A program made the position numbers and the translations under genes. This document shows positions 11,315-21,935 of a stretch of DNA of 64,000 nt, in pieces. This DNA comes from Begonia masoniana (Eukaryota; Streptophyta; Magnoliopsida; Cucurbitales; Begoniaceae), in assembly GCA_022432975.1 (NCBI GenBank), contig CM039509.1, positions 21,111,432 to 21,175,431 on the forward strand, read 5' to 3'. The notes under the pieces were generated by a model that did not search any database, was not told the origin of the DNA, and saw only the letters and a program-made list of their open reading frames with translations. Each line of letters opens with the position of its first letter. Position 1 is the first letter of the stretch.

Positions 11315-11836
11315 ATGCGCGCCCAGTGCCATCTCCTTTCATGCCCAATTGTGAAGAAGGTAGCCTATGGCCTTGAGCCTACATTCCTTATTAGAGCCAT
11401 GCAAATGAAAAGAAACTTTACCCCCTTTGTACACAATGAATACCTTAGTTCGCAAATGGATGGATCATTGAAACCATTAACCCCGCCATGTGACTATCAT
11501 AAATTCTACCACCGAACTAGGGACAAGGTTCGATTGAATGGAAAGCTTGCATTTGTGGTTTTGCTGAGAAACAGATTACTTCTTTAGACAAAAGATGATA
11601 ATGGAAACCCACTATTACTACATGCCGAATTCGACTACTTTGGAAACTCTCATCCCATCACTAAGCAATCGTCCTCCAAAGTAGCTCACGAATTCAATCA
11701 TACCACCCTTGCTAAAGAAATTTTCAAGACCACACAAATTCTAATGACACCCTTAACATCCACCTTTAGTGCCCAAGTTTTGACCACTTTTGTTGAAATT
11801 AAAACTCTAGGAGAGTGGCTGAACCAACGGATTTGA
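11315..11836 (+). pseudogene. Unrecognised coding-like remnant
   Basis: One frame is open from 11315 to TAG at 11585-11587, then open again in the same frame to TGA at 11834-11836: about 170 codons with one internal stop. The translation includes CDYHKFYHRTRDKVRLNGK and, after the stop, FVEIKTLGEWLNQRI. I do not recognise a domain. The first residues overlap the junction with Cassandra copy 1 and are unlikely to be original. It could be a decayed gag of another LTR family or chance. Confidence 0.25.
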
Positions 11837-12947
11837 GGTCAAATCCTCAGCCACCCAAAGGAGATGATGTGCCATTAAGGCCCAATGATAGATCATTGTC
11901 CAAGGCCCATAAATTACTTAGCATTTTTACTAATGAATGTAATTTCTTTTCTTGTAGGAAGTTGATCTCGTTGGAGACTTTGCTTGGAGCACGTGGAAGA
12001 GAGCACCACTTGGCCCATGGGAATTTGTCTTCCCGGGCCATGAATTAATGTACTTTTGTTTTTGAACTCATTTGGCATACTCTAGCCTTTTTGTATAAAT
12101 TATTATATTTGCATCATGCATTAGATTGTGTGGTTAGGGTTAGATGTATATTGGTGGATGATGGGTTGAAGACTTATTCAACAAAGGAGATAACACCTCA
12201 ACGAAGTAAACTTAAAGAAAATCTTGGCTCAAAGAAGAGCCCACCCTTAAGGTATGGATTTTGCAGGTACAAGTGTTAGTGGCAACATGGATCAAAGATT
12301 TGGCAAAATCTCAACCATTGGCTAAGCAATGGATCGGATCAAGTGTGGGTTGGATTCTGGCGCGCGCGCGGGTATTGAGCTAGCATCGGGCAAGCGTGCA
12401 CAAGCAGCAGAAGAATGCGTGGGCAGGCGTGCGTGGGCAGGCATCAGCTTCGGATCAGGGCATGCCACGGATTGCTGCGCTGGAGCGGCGTCAGGCGTAG
12501 ATGAAGGCTCGCACGAATCAAGCCATCTGCGTCGTTGATGGCGCGCATCGCTGGACAATCGAATGCATCCAAATTGGCGCGCGGTAGTGCCTACTAATCA
12601 GCAGCTCGCGCGCAGATCTTCATTCCTTAGCCAGCCGATTGCTTCTTCATCAATGGCCACCATTCACTCTTCCATTTGCCCCACCATGAGATTTTCTATT
12701 TAAGCATAGCATTGATGTTTCTATGGAACTTTTGCCCATTTTATGAAATTTCTATTTCCCTAACTTAGTGTTAGAAGCCCTTCGGGTGTTTTCCTCGATT
12801 CTTGAATCGAGTAGAGAGGTCCTCCATTGTTAGCCTAGCTTAAGGTTGCTAGCTTAACTCTTATCTTTTCCTTCACCCTACTCTCTTGAGAGTAAGGGCT
12901 TCGAGGAAGAAACCTAGGCCTACGGTGGTCATTTTCCTCCAGGAAAA

Positions 12948-12952
12948 CGTGT
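12948..12952. repeat. Target-site duplication, left (CGTGT)
   Basis: These five bases directly precede the solo LTR and match CGTGC at 14681-14685 in four of five positions. Confidence 0.6.
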
Positions 12953-13858
12953 TGTAACAACCGGATTTACGGGATTTTGTAATTACAGAATATAATGGCA
13001 TTTTTGTAATTATGTCAAATTAAGTCGGTTTCATAAAAAGAAAGGGTTATTACGATCCTATTAATTAATAAGGATTTTAAGAAAATTTTGAGAATTTTAG
13101 GAGTTTAACGTTAATTTTACGAGAATTACATTACTCGTAATATAAAGGATGTTTTAGTAAAAATAGCAAACGAGGTCCGATTTGCGAACGGACAGTTTTA
13201 AGAGAACCCTAGTAATGAGTTGGAGTCATTGGTGAATTAAGGAAATGTGGAGAAACCAAATTGTTAGTTAATTAACGAAACGAAGGACGAAACAAATAGA
13301 AAATCAAAAGAAGGGCAAAATGGTAATTTGCAAAGTAAAAATTTTAATTAAAAACATATTTCTTCTTCTTCTCCAGCACTCCACGCCTATTCCCTCATGG
13401 CGACTCAATTTCCGACGATCGTTCTTCCTTCGTTCGTCGTCCGTTCTCCGCGATTTCTCCTCCTCTCGCAACCCTAGGTATGAATCTATGGTTTTATAGC
13501 GTTATATTTCGGTTTTCACGAAGTTTAACGGATAGGGTTTCGTTTAGGGTTTTGTGAAAAACGCGAATTAGGGTTTGAAATTCGTAGGTTTGTTGTATTG
13601 GTGAGTATATTGAACGTATTAAACATTATTGGACGAAATCTAGAGTGTATGCGGCGTTTAGGTTGAAAAACGGATATTTGAGGTTGGGAAATTTCTGTCA
13701 ATGGAGTTTAGAAGTTCACGAGCATGAATTGCTTGATAAAATGTCTCAAAGAGTTAAGTTAGAATTTTAGGAAAATTTCCTTAGTTAAGGTTTCGTTAAA
13801 TTTGGACGTTTAACGGTTTAAATCTCGTTTTAACGAAAACTGTTGTGTTTTGCCTCAT

Positions 13859-13904
13859 GACAACCGACGCTCGTGGATGGAGCTTGAAGTTCAGCGCGCA
13901 CAAG
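13859..13904 (+). other. LTR mini-exon-like block, acceptor lost
   Basis: The block contains CTCGTGGATGGAGCTTGA and ends in CACAAG followed by GTAAGT, matching the mini-exon of other LTRs. The acceptor position reads CTCAT instead of CTCAG, so this old solo copy seems to have lost the site. Confidence 0.4.
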
Positions 13905-14225
13905 GTAAGTTCTCGTGACTTACTTGGCCGAGAGGCCTACACCGTACGTAGATGTCGCGTCGAGGATCTTTGGAGAATCGTTTGTTTAAATGCTTAGGTT
14001 GGGTAGTTAGGATTAGTTTTTTTATAGGATATGCTTTTAATTGCTTTTATTTACTTTATGTCTATAACTGTTCATGCATCACGTATTTTAAAATAGCATG
14101 AAAACGGATTTCTTCACGTGTTTAAGAAAATGATATGAATGAACGAAATGAAATTATGTAATCTATTATCTGGTTACGCGAGGTGGGGCTCAGGCACGGC
14201 TGTTTACGGATGTGAGCGTGTACCA

Positions 14226-14246
14226 CCCCCCCCCCCCCCCCCCCCC
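14226..14246. repeat. Poly-C tract (21 nt)
   Basis: A run of 21 C follows GCGTGTACCA. The same LTR position carries C-runs in other copies (near 48760 and 60764), so it is a recurrent unstable tract. Its exact length may not be reliable. Confidence 0.9.
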
Positions 14247-14680
14247 GGTTAGGTGAAGAGGGCCGTCTCCATCTAATAGGCTGAGACCTCGGTGACATTC
14301 TGTCTACGACATAATGATAAGAAAATGTTGCATGATTTCTGAAACTCAAACGAACAGCATGCATTTACATTTAGGAAACTTACTGAGGCTTTAGCTCATA
14401 GTGTGTCTGTATGGTGTAGGTGATATCGAAGCAGGTGAGGACGACGTTCCTCGACCCGATTTACAGGATGGCAATTGTTTTAAGTTTTTATTAAGTTTTT
14501 TTTTAATTGTTTTAAAGTTTTATTAAATGGTTTTCAAAATAGATTCGAACGTCGTTAACAATTTCCATTCCGATTTCAATTTCGACTTCACAAGTTTTAA
14601 TTCTGCTTAAATGCAATTAAAGTCTATTAGGATAAAAAAAATAATACGGAAAAATTAGGAATAGTGTAAGGGTCACTACA

Positions 14681-14685
14681 CGTGC
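14681..14685. repeat. Target-site duplication, right (CGTGC)
   Basis: These five bases directly follow the solo LTR and pair with CGTGT at 12948-12952. Confidence 0.6.
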
Positions 14686-15704
14686 ACCCAAGAGCTCAAC
14701 GTGAGATAGCTCCTCGGGTCCGCCAAGGGTATTTCACTTAATCACATTTTCACACACATCATCACCTTTATTTTCGGCCAATCACTCTTCACACAACTCA
14801 CTTTATTTTCTTGTATTTTCGATTCATCTCATTGGCATTTCTCTTCACAAAATTCACACACCTTATCACCTTCATCTCCTTCTATTTGTCTTTTTCAATT
14901 TGTGCTTATTTTCTCCCTTGTAACATTCTGCCACCACCATCCTCCATCATCTTCTTCATGGCATTGCATTTTATTTTCATTTAGCTTTTATTACTCAGTT
15001 TTTGTCACCTCACACACACACCCGAGCACTTTGTTATTTTCGTGGTTTACACGGCCCCTTTTCTAAGAGCCACAGTGTCATTAAGTGTGGGAAAAGGGAA
15101 AGGGGTGATAGGAGTAATAAGAAAGGCATTCTGCCTAAAAGTGTCAACTGAAATCCTCTGGTGTCGACCGTACTTGGTATGTGTCGGCCACCAGGATCGA
15201 CCGGTGCGGGCAAATCCGATTGAGGTGTCGAACTGCCAGTAGAGGTGTCGACCTGTCTGTAGAAGTGTTGACCGGTAGGTGTAAAAGTGCACAATGTGAC
15301 GACCCCAAGGATCGACCCGTGAGACAGAGTTGATTTAAGTATCGACCTGTTTATAGTGGTGTCGACCGGTTTGCACAAAGGTGCACAAGGTGTCGACCCC
15401 CAAGGATCAACTGGTGAGGGCAGAGCCGGTTGAAGTGTCGACTGGTCTGTATAAGTGTCGATCGGTAGACACTCCTATTTTGGTTGTTTTCTTTAAATTT
15501 CTTATTTCGAACATAACTCAAACCTTACCTCTACTGAGTCCTTCAAACACGTTTTCCAAGGATTACTAAAGTATTTAAAAGCCTCAAAACCGAGTTTACG
15601 TCTTAACGAAAGGATAAAAAAGAATTTATGTAAAAAATGTGTCCAAGTCTCTCGAGTCATGTGAAGTCCAGTGGCGACGCCTATGGAGAATAGGGGTCGC
15701 CACA
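14686..15704 (+). repeat. Pre-insertion flank and 5' LTR end of element E
   Basis: The 3' part ends GGGGTCGCCACA at 15704, four bases before a primer-binding site, so it is the 5' LTR end of the forward element E. The LTR start cannot be placed; a TGTGACGACCCC at 15295 sits inside a repeat array and is probably not the border. From 14686 to about 15120 the sequence is CT/CA-rich with no credible ORF. Confidence 0.5.
15135..15475. repeat. GTGTCGACCGGT array in the E LTR
   Basis: About a dozen imperfect copies of GTGTCGACCGGT-like words occur every 20-35 bp within two larger units (compare 15285-15320 with 15385-15415). The core GTCGAC is self-complementary. Confidence 0.7.
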
Positions 15705-15708
15705 ATAG

Positions 15709-15720
15709 TGATATCAGAGC
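15709..15720 (+). other. Primer-binding site of element E
   Basis: TGATATCAGAGC has one difference from the initiator-Met site TGGTATCAGAGC and lies four bases after the LTR end. Confidence 0.75.
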
Positions 15721-15792
15721 ACCCGGGTTTTAAAAGCGGTTCTGTAGACTGTCTGACTACTTAATCCGCCATGTGAGATCGCTCCATCAACT

Positions 15793-15865
15793 GTAAGCCT
15801 TGAAGTTTCAGTACAAGTTTCATTTTATTAAGTTGAGTTTATTATTTTGTATAAGACTTTCTTAG
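15793..15865 (+). other. Putative leader intron of element E
   Basis: CATCAACT is followed by GTAAGC, and TTTCTTAG immediately precedes the gag ATG at 15867. The interval is 73 nt. The layout matches those of A1, A2 and the element at 7946-8305. Confidence 0.35.
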
Positions 15866-15866
15866 A

Positions 15867-16830
15867 ATGGTGAGAGGACGTCAAGGAGAAGTTAACGAGA
15901 GGGACGACGCCATTCGAAAACTAACTGAGTTGGTTGGTGTTCAGTCTCGCATGGTAGAGCAAATGATGGTGAGAGAGGATAATGGAAATAACAACCACAC
16001 GAATGCTCCAAAAGTGATTCTAGGGGGGAAGGGTTACAGCGGCTCCAATCGCCAATGTTCGACGGACAATCGACGGACCCAACTCATGCTAAGGATTGGA
16101 TCCAAACGATAGAAATGATTTTAAATTATGCGGAAGCGGAGGAAGGCAGGAAAGTTGCATGTGCCATATTCCATCTCACCAAGGACGCGGGATTTTGGTG
16201 GGACACCGTATAGTCAACCACAGAGGCAGTGGTGATGACTTGGGATGGATTCAAGAGGGTGTTCTACGAGAAATATTTCAGCCGCGACGTAAGGAAGAGC
16301 AAACTGATTGAGTTCTTTTAGCTGCGACAACATGGATCGATGGCTAAATACATCCGTAAATTTGAGTTGCTATCCCGCAATGCAACCCATTTGGTGGATA
16401 CTGAGGAGAATATGGTCCATCAGTATGAGGGGTTATGACGGCAGGATTCGATGATGCGCCGTATACGAAAGTGGTCGCCAAGGCCCTACAGCTAGAGGCC
16501 ATGGAAATAAAATTTCAGAAATAGAGGAAACCACCAAAGAGATTCTTTCGGGAAGTTCCTCAATAACAACAACAACAGAATTGTGGTTAGCAGCCAAAAC
16601 AGCAACAAAACAGGGGCGTGAAGAGGCCTAATGAAACAGCTGCTGACCAAGGCAAGGGAAAAAGACCACAGGGAGCTCTTTAACTTCCTATATGTCCATT
16701 GTGCCAGAGGAGTCACGTTGGGGAATGCAAGCTATACACCGGCTATTGTTTTTGATGCGACAAGGAAGGCCATCACATTAGGGATTGCCCAATGCCCGAC
16801 AGGAGACCAAACAGGGCTACTTTAAGAGTA
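15867..16830 (+). pseudogene. gag of element E, frameshifted
   Basis: The frame opens MVRGRQGEVNERDDAIRKLTELV, parallel to the Tekay-like gags in this window (basic start, then an acidic D/E-rich helix). The capsid part continues in other frames, with words such as FWWD- and YFSR-like strings scattered between 16130 and 16320. The zinc knuckle region is near 16690-16800, with HHIRDC encoded around 16765. Several frameshifts and stops (for example near 16320 and 16437) break it. The start codon follows the intron-like interval directly. This gag is too decayed to work. Confidence 0.65.
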
Positions 16831-16849
16831 TTTATGATGATCGAGGATG

Positions 16850-17400
16850 ACGATGATGCACAACATACGATTGTCATAGGTACAATTTTGATCTGCAATA
16901 CACCGCCTATACATTGTTAGACACGGAGACCAAACACTCGTTTATAGCAAGAGATTTTATTGCTAGGGAGAATTTATGGTTTATGCCATCAGATCAACCC
17001 TTTAGTGTTATGCTACTGTCTGGTGAGTCTATGCACTCTGATCAGGCAGTGCAAGGCGACATAGTATCTGTAGGAGACCAACAATTATATGCAAATCTTG
17101 TCATCATTGGTATGAAAGGATACGATGTAATTATGGGAATGGATTGGCTGTTTAAACACCACGCCACCATTGACTGCAGATCTAGACTTGTACATTTTAG
17201 ACGCCCGAATGAGAAGGAGTTTTCTTATCAGGAGATACCGAAGAGACATAGAATGCCTATTGTATTCTCCTTGGAAGCTCAACAACTGATAAGATCAGGA
17301 TTTGTTGGGTTTTTAGCCTACATGATGGATACGTAAAAGCAAGGTGAGATAGAACTTTAAGATATTCCGGTAGTTTGAGACTTCCCAGAGGTTTTCTTAG
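16850..17400 (+). pseudogene. Aspartic protease of element E, inactive
   Basis: The frame 16914-17336 reads LDTETKHSFIARDF where homologues have LDTGATHSFI, so the catalytic D-T-G motif has become D-T-E. The flap and the second hydrophobic motif (IMGMDWLFKHHATIDCRS) are still clear, followed by the usual linker to RT. A stop codon at 17334-17336 and further stops near 17359 and 17380 separate it from RT. The enzyme would normally cut the Gag-Pol polyprotein in the particle; this copy is dead by motif and by frame. Confidence 0.75.
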
Positions 17401-18466
17401 ATGACTTACCGGGGTTACCACTGGATCGCGAACTAGAGTTCGAAATTGAGGTATGTCCTGGCACTGAACCAGTATCAAAGAACCCCTACCGTATGGCACC
17501 AACAGAATTGAAGAAGTTGAAAGCTCAGTTAAAGGAATTAGTGGACAAGGGCTTTGTACGCCTTAGCTTCTCTCCGTGGGGTGCACCGGTCCTATTTGTC
17601 AAGAAGAATGATGGATCATTGCGCATGTGTATTGACTACCGAGAGCTGAATAAGTTGACTATCAAGAATAAGTACCCGTTGCCGAGGATCAACGACTTAT
17701 TTGATCAACTTCAGGGAGCTCGAGTATTTTCTAAAATTTATTTGCATTCGGGCTATTATCAATTAAAGGTCGAAGTAGAGGATATTCCAAAGACTGCCTT
17801 CAGGAACCGTTATGGGCACTATGAATTTTTGGTGATGTTGTTTGGATTGACGAATGCCTGGCGACATATGGACCTGATGAATAGGATATTCCAGGAATTC
17901 CTTAACAAGTTCGTAATCATTTTCATTGACGATATCCTAGTCTATTTTTGGAATGAAGAGGATCATAAGGAGCACCTGAATGTAGTACTATCAACTTTGA
18001 AGCAGCATCAACTGTATGCCAAGCTGTCGAAGTGTGGGTTTTGGCTAGATAGAATTAATTTTCTAGGCCACGTTATTTCTGAAGAGGGTGTTTTAGTAGA
18101 CCCAGCTAAGATTCAGACTGTAAAGGAATGGCCACGCCCGAGGAATGCCAGTGAAATACAGAGTTTTATTGGGTTAGCTGGTTATTATAGGAAATTTATT
18201 GAGGGATTTTCTGTGATAGCAAAGCCTTTAACCAGCTTGACGAAGAAAGATACTAAGTACGAGTGGTCTGAAGCTTGCGAAGAGAGTTTTCAGACACTCA
18301 AACAGAAATTGACCACAACTCCATTATTGATATTGCCGGTTGAGGATGGCAAATTCAGTGTGTACTGCGATGCTTCAAAGATAGGTTTGGGATGCGTATT
18401 GATGCAAGATGTAAATGTGATATAACTTACGCCTCCAGAGAACTAAAAAACTATGAGCAGAATTAT
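17401..18466 (+). pseudogene. Reverse transcriptase of element E, 3' truncated
   Basis: The frame 17493-18425 (310 aa) covers the Ty3/gypsy RT with [14 protein letters not shown], then [16 protein letters not shown], then the catalytic FIDDILVY box, and the connection toward RNase H ([15 protein letters not shown]). The first catalytic aspartate is lost: the homologous [10 protein letters not shown] reads [10 protein letters not shown]. The coding trace continues as ASRELKNYEQNY to 18466, where SINE-like sequence begins. RNase H, integrase and the 3' LTR of E are not found further on. Confidence 0.8.
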
Positions 18467-18868
18467 TGTAACAACCTACGCCTTCACCGGCCTTTTTTCC
18501 CACGCAGACGAATTGTCATTTGGGTCCAGATCTATTATACGGGCCAGTCGTCAATAATGACCTTCTCCCCCTTGGAAGGGGAGTTTTTGCCTCCCTAGTG
18601 ATTTGAACCCTGGCCTCCAGGTTATGACCAAGTGTTCCCCATCACTGGCAGGTACCAGTGATAGGGAACTCTTGGTCATAACCTGGAGGCCAGGGTTCAA
18701 ATCACTAAGGAGGCAAAAACTCCTCTTCTAGTGGGGAGACGCTCTAGGAGGGAAAAGTTCTGTGAGTGAGACTAGCCCATATACTGGATCCGGATCTGGA
18801 CCCGGATGGCGGTGTGTCTTTGTGGGAAAAAAGGCCGATGAAGGGGGTAGGTCGTTACAAAAAAAAGC
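18467..18868. repeat. Long palindrome: two head-to-head SINE-like copies
   Basis: A minus copy (from TGTAACAACCTACGCC at 18467) and a plus copy (ending GTAGGTCGTTACA plus an A-run at 18868) face each other. They form an inverted repeat of about 390 bp centred near 18651 with a 6-base spacer (CAGGTA). The inner arms, about 18575-18725, are nearly perfect. The plus copy carries GGTTCAAATC, a B-box-like Pol III promoter word, near 18693. A tRNA-derived SINE is the best reading; a foldback element is the alternative. Confidence 0.7.
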
Positions 18869-19150
18869 ACCTTTTTTTGTAACGACTTACCCCCTTCATC
18901 GGCCTTTTTTCCATGCGGACGGACTACCATCCAGGTCCGGATCTAGTACCTTTTTTTGTAACGACCTACCCCCTCACCGACCTTTTTTCCGTGCAGACAG
19001 ACTACCATCCAGGTCCGGATCTAGTATACTGGCCAGACGTCACTCAAAGAACTTTTCCCTCCTAGAGCAAAGAATTTCATGCCTCCCCCAACACTTGAAC
19101 CCAGGACCTCCACGATATAATCCATGGGCTATAATTGGTGGTACCACTTG
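18869..19150 (-). repeat. Two further SINE-like copies, minus strand
   Basis: A short copy (about 18871-18950) and a longer one (about 18951-19150) both start, on the plus strand, with a T-run then TGTAACGACYTACCCCC. On the minus strand each ends GGTAGGTCGTTACA plus A-run. The longer copy has a B-box-like GGTTCAAGTG on the minus strand near 19098. The first looks truncated by the second at GATCTAGTAC. Confidence 0.65.
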
Positions 19151-19157
19151 ACTTAAA

Positions 19158-19523
19158 TGGTATTAGAGTCTGTACTCAACCGAAAATATGGCTAATGAGG
19201 ACGTTAAGCTCTCGAGGAGGGTGATTGTGATGACCCAAATGTATACGTATGAGCACGACTGTGGGGCAAATCTCGGGACTTAAGCTGACTGTAGGCAAAT
19301 CTCAGACTCGAGTATAGGCAAATCCCGTGTCGTAAAAAGGGGGTCGTCACAATCCCACATCGCTTGGGAAGGTATGTGCAAATGAAACATATGTAAGGAA
19401 ACCCTCCCAAGATAGTAAGACTCGTTTTGGAGCTTAATTGGCAACAGATCCCATAAGAACTCCGAAGTTAAAAGTGCTCCGGTGAGAGTAGTACCATGTT
19501 AGGTGACCTACTGGGAAGTCCTC
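19158..19523 (+). mobile_element. Cassandra-type TRIM, copy 2, interrupted
   Basis: A degenerate primer-binding site (TGGTATTAGAGT, 19158-19169) is followed by a short interior and a purine tract (GAGGAGGG, 19215-19222). A 3' LTR starts TGTGATGACCC at 19226. The LTR shares AATCCCACATCGCTTGGG and the 5S-like segment with copy 1. It stops at 19523 where the LTR of element C begins, so C inserted into this Cassandra. The 5' LTR is not recognisable; SINE-like DNA occupies its place. Confidence 0.8.
19446..19523 (+). other. 5S rRNA-derived segment, cut by element C
   Basis: GATCCCATAAGAACTCCGAA, then GTTAAAAGTGCTCCGG, GAGAGTAGTACCATG, TTAGGTGACC and GGGAAGTCCTC follow the plant 5S order closely. 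The A box, intermediate element and C box positions are all present. The segment ends exactly at the C insertion. Confidence 0.85.
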
Positions 19524-19734
19524 TGTAATGATCCTAATTCCTAAACCTAGAATTTCCCGTAAAATTTTTCTTTTTCTTTTTAAACCTTAAGTAATTTTGA
19601 CTTCTAAACCTCTAAATCAAAGCCTCGGATTGTTGAAATTGTTTAAAATCAATTGAATAAAACAATATATTAAATTGAAGGAAATTACAGTGCAAAAGTC
19701 GAGGGCAAAATCGTCCGAAGCAAGAAAATAAAGC

Positions 19735-19975
19735 GGCGATCGATCGGCCATTTGACAGCCGATCGATCAGCCCTTAGACAGCTGATCGATCACCCCTTTA
19801 TTGCGATCGATCGGCTGCCGCTTTGGAATTTCTTCCTGAGCGTAGCCTGCAAGAGCCGATCGTTTGCCCCTTTTCTGGCGAATGATCGGCTAAGTCTCTG
19901 GAAAACCAGAGAGTTGGCCATCCCTGCTAGCCGATCGATCGCCCCTCTTCTGGCGATCGATCGGCATGCTCTCTG
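19735..19975. repeat. GATCGATC palindrome array in the C LTR
   Basis: Repeated GCGATCGATCGGC, GCCGATCGATCAGC and related words can pair into hairpins. The position, 210-450 bp from the LTR 3' end, is like that in A-type LTRs. Confidence 0.8.
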
Positions 19976-21098
19976 GAATCCGAATTCCAGAGAGTTGCCT
20001 CCTCATTTCCTCCATGCCCTCCACACTTCACAATTTCCTCCCTACCTCCATCCCTTCATCAACTTACTTCTAAACACATTTCATAACAAACACTTAAACA
20101 TAAAATCACTCTTAGTCTCATCCATTCCTCAATTCATCAAACAAAAAAATGCGACTCGAAACATATCCTATAACGTATTCAGAACGAGATGAAAGTCACG
20201 AAATCTAACTGCATGGATAGCTCTAAAACTCGAGCGCATCCATACTCAACCTAAAATAGCACCAAACAGATGCATTATAATTTTAACACCAGACTTCGTT
20301 AGAGAAATTCATAAAACGAGTTTTCCAAAACATCAAAACATGTATGTTTCCTAGCTAATCACCAATCAGCCCAATTAAGCCCTCCAATACATTTATCGAC
20401 TATTTCTATCTATTGTATCCCCAAAATACCTCCATGCCATCCCCATGGGTCAAAATACGCGTTGACTGCCTACAACGCTCCCACGGGCATCTTTCTTCAA
20501 TCCGTGAGTTCGTTCGGTAAAGGAACGCATTCCTTACCTGTTTCGAAATCACCTACACTATAGAATTAACCTATGAGCTCAAGGGCTTAGTAAATCTACG
20601 TAAATGCAAATGCGTGTCATGCGTATACAGTTAATAAAATCATGCATCCATTTTCATTCTTTAGTTAAATAACGTGGGCGTCACCGGGGGTTGACTCTCA
20701 CCAGATGGAGAGGGCACATCTTATAGTTAAATAGCCCTTTCCATATACCGGGGGAAAAACATGCTCCTCCTCTCAGGACAGCCATATCTGAACTCCATCC
20801 CGACATGACCGTGATTACATACATTCATATCTTTCATTAGTCGTTTCTTTTCATGAAAACGTATGCGGAAATTCATTTTTTGTGCTAGTTCGAAAACATT
20901 CTGCATGGACATGGGTTGTGCATTAAAAGTAAGGAAAGCATAAAGTAACACATAGAACCTAGAAAAACGTTCTAGTGTAACAATCATCCTAAACTACCCA
21001 TCCAACCTACACTAAACAATAACTTCACCAAATATCCTCGATCGATAAACTCTCCTATGGTGTAGGCCAGATCGGCCAAGCGAGTCACGAAGACTTAC

Positions 21099-21143
21099 CT
21101 TATGTCCTTAGCGTACTGAGCTCCGTCCACGAGCATTGTTCAC
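21099..21143 (-). other. Putative 45-nt LTR mini-exon
   Basis: On the minus strand it is preceded by TTGCCTTAG and followed by GTAAGT (21098-21093), exactly 45 nt apart. It contains CTCGTGGACGGAGCTC. Confidence 0.45.
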
Positions 21144-21935
21144 CTAAGGCAATTCATAACAATCGTCATTAAAATCGTGCTTAAACCGTTAAATTTCCAA
21201 AACTAACGAGACCCTTAACTAAAGGAAATTTCCTAAAACTCTAATTTAATTCATTGAGGCATTTCGTTGAGCAATTCACGCTCGACATTTCTAAACCCCC
21301 ATTAGTGGAGTTTTCCAAAACCTCCAAAAATCAAAAACCCTAACACTCATCAATAAATCGACTAACTAAGTCCAATAACCATAAATACATCCATTAGAGG
21401 CGTAATCACGATAAACCTATTGATTTCAAATCTTAATCTACGTTTTTAAAAAACCCTAACTAAAGCTTCAATCGTTTCCTAGTCCTAAACCGGAAACTAA
21501 ATCATCCAAATGCTAGAAGCTCACCTAGAATGTTGATCGGAGAAGAAAACGTGAAGAGTCGAGTCGCCGGAGAGGAGGCGTTGGTTGCCGGAAGAGAGAA
21601 CGCGCGAGGGAGAGGAGAAAATCGCTTGGAAGGTGATTTTCAGGAGAGAAATTGTGAAGTGTTGAGGGAGGGGGGTGATTTTTGGTTTTTAATAAAATTT
21701 AACCTATCAAATGACCATTTTGCCCTTTAGTCAACTTTCTAATAATCCTCCTCTGATTTCGTTAATTGATTCATCGATCCGGTTTCTCCAAATTTCCATA
21801 TTTCACCAATAATTCCAATTTATTGCTAGAGCTCTATTAAAACTTTCCGTTCGCAAAACGAGCTCAATTCACTATATTTATGAAATTGCCATTATATAGC
21901 GAAAGTTCTAAAATCTCGTAAAACCGGGTGTAACA

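Larger units (their letters stand above)
11304..12952. other. Unassigned DNA with possible LTR-like pieces
   Basis: I do not recognise this stretch. It holds one possible coding remnant (11315-11836), a GC-rich patch (12355-12625) unlike its AT-rich surroundings, and TC-rich stretches. The solo LTR at 12953 is an insertion, so 11304-12952 was once continuous with 14686 onward. The repeated TCGATTCTTGAATCGA and TCTCTTGAGAGTAAG hairpin words near 12795-12895 resemble untranslated leader or LTR sequence, but this is only an impression. Confidence 0.35.
12953..14680 (+). repeat. Solo A-type gypsy LTR
   Basis: It runs from TGTAACAACCGG to GGGTCACTACA and shares the A-type order: GCGAACGGACAG near the start, CGCAACCCTAGGTATGA, the splice-like block at 13859-13904, the GGTTACGCGAGGTGGGG segment, and the TGGTGTAGGTGATATCGA block. 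No primer-binding site or coding sequence follows, and the flanks carry a 4/5 target duplication. It is therefore a solo LTR left by recombination between two LTRs of one insertion. Confidence 0.8.
19524..21935 (-). repeat. 3' LTR of gypsy element C
   Basis: The plus strand runs from TGTAATGATCC to CCGGGTGTAACA (2412 bp). It borders the end of C pol (21977), so it is the 3' LTR of a minus-strand element. It carries a GATCGATC palindrome array (19735-19975) near its 3' end and a splice-like block at 21099-21143. The partner 5' LTR is not in the window. Confidence 0.8.

Noticed and set aside
12322..12558. Open frames on both strands in a GC-rich patch
   Set aside because: Both strands are open together because of base composition; neither translation shows a domain.
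15295..15704. A 410-bp LTR starting at TGTGACGACCCC
   Set aside because: The apparent start lies inside the GTGTCGACC repeat array and has a sister copy about 100 bp on, so it is probably not an LTR border.
18693..18703. tRNA gene
   Set aside because: A B-box-like GGTTCAAATC is present but no cloverleaf could be formed by eye; the repeat context points to a SINE-like element.
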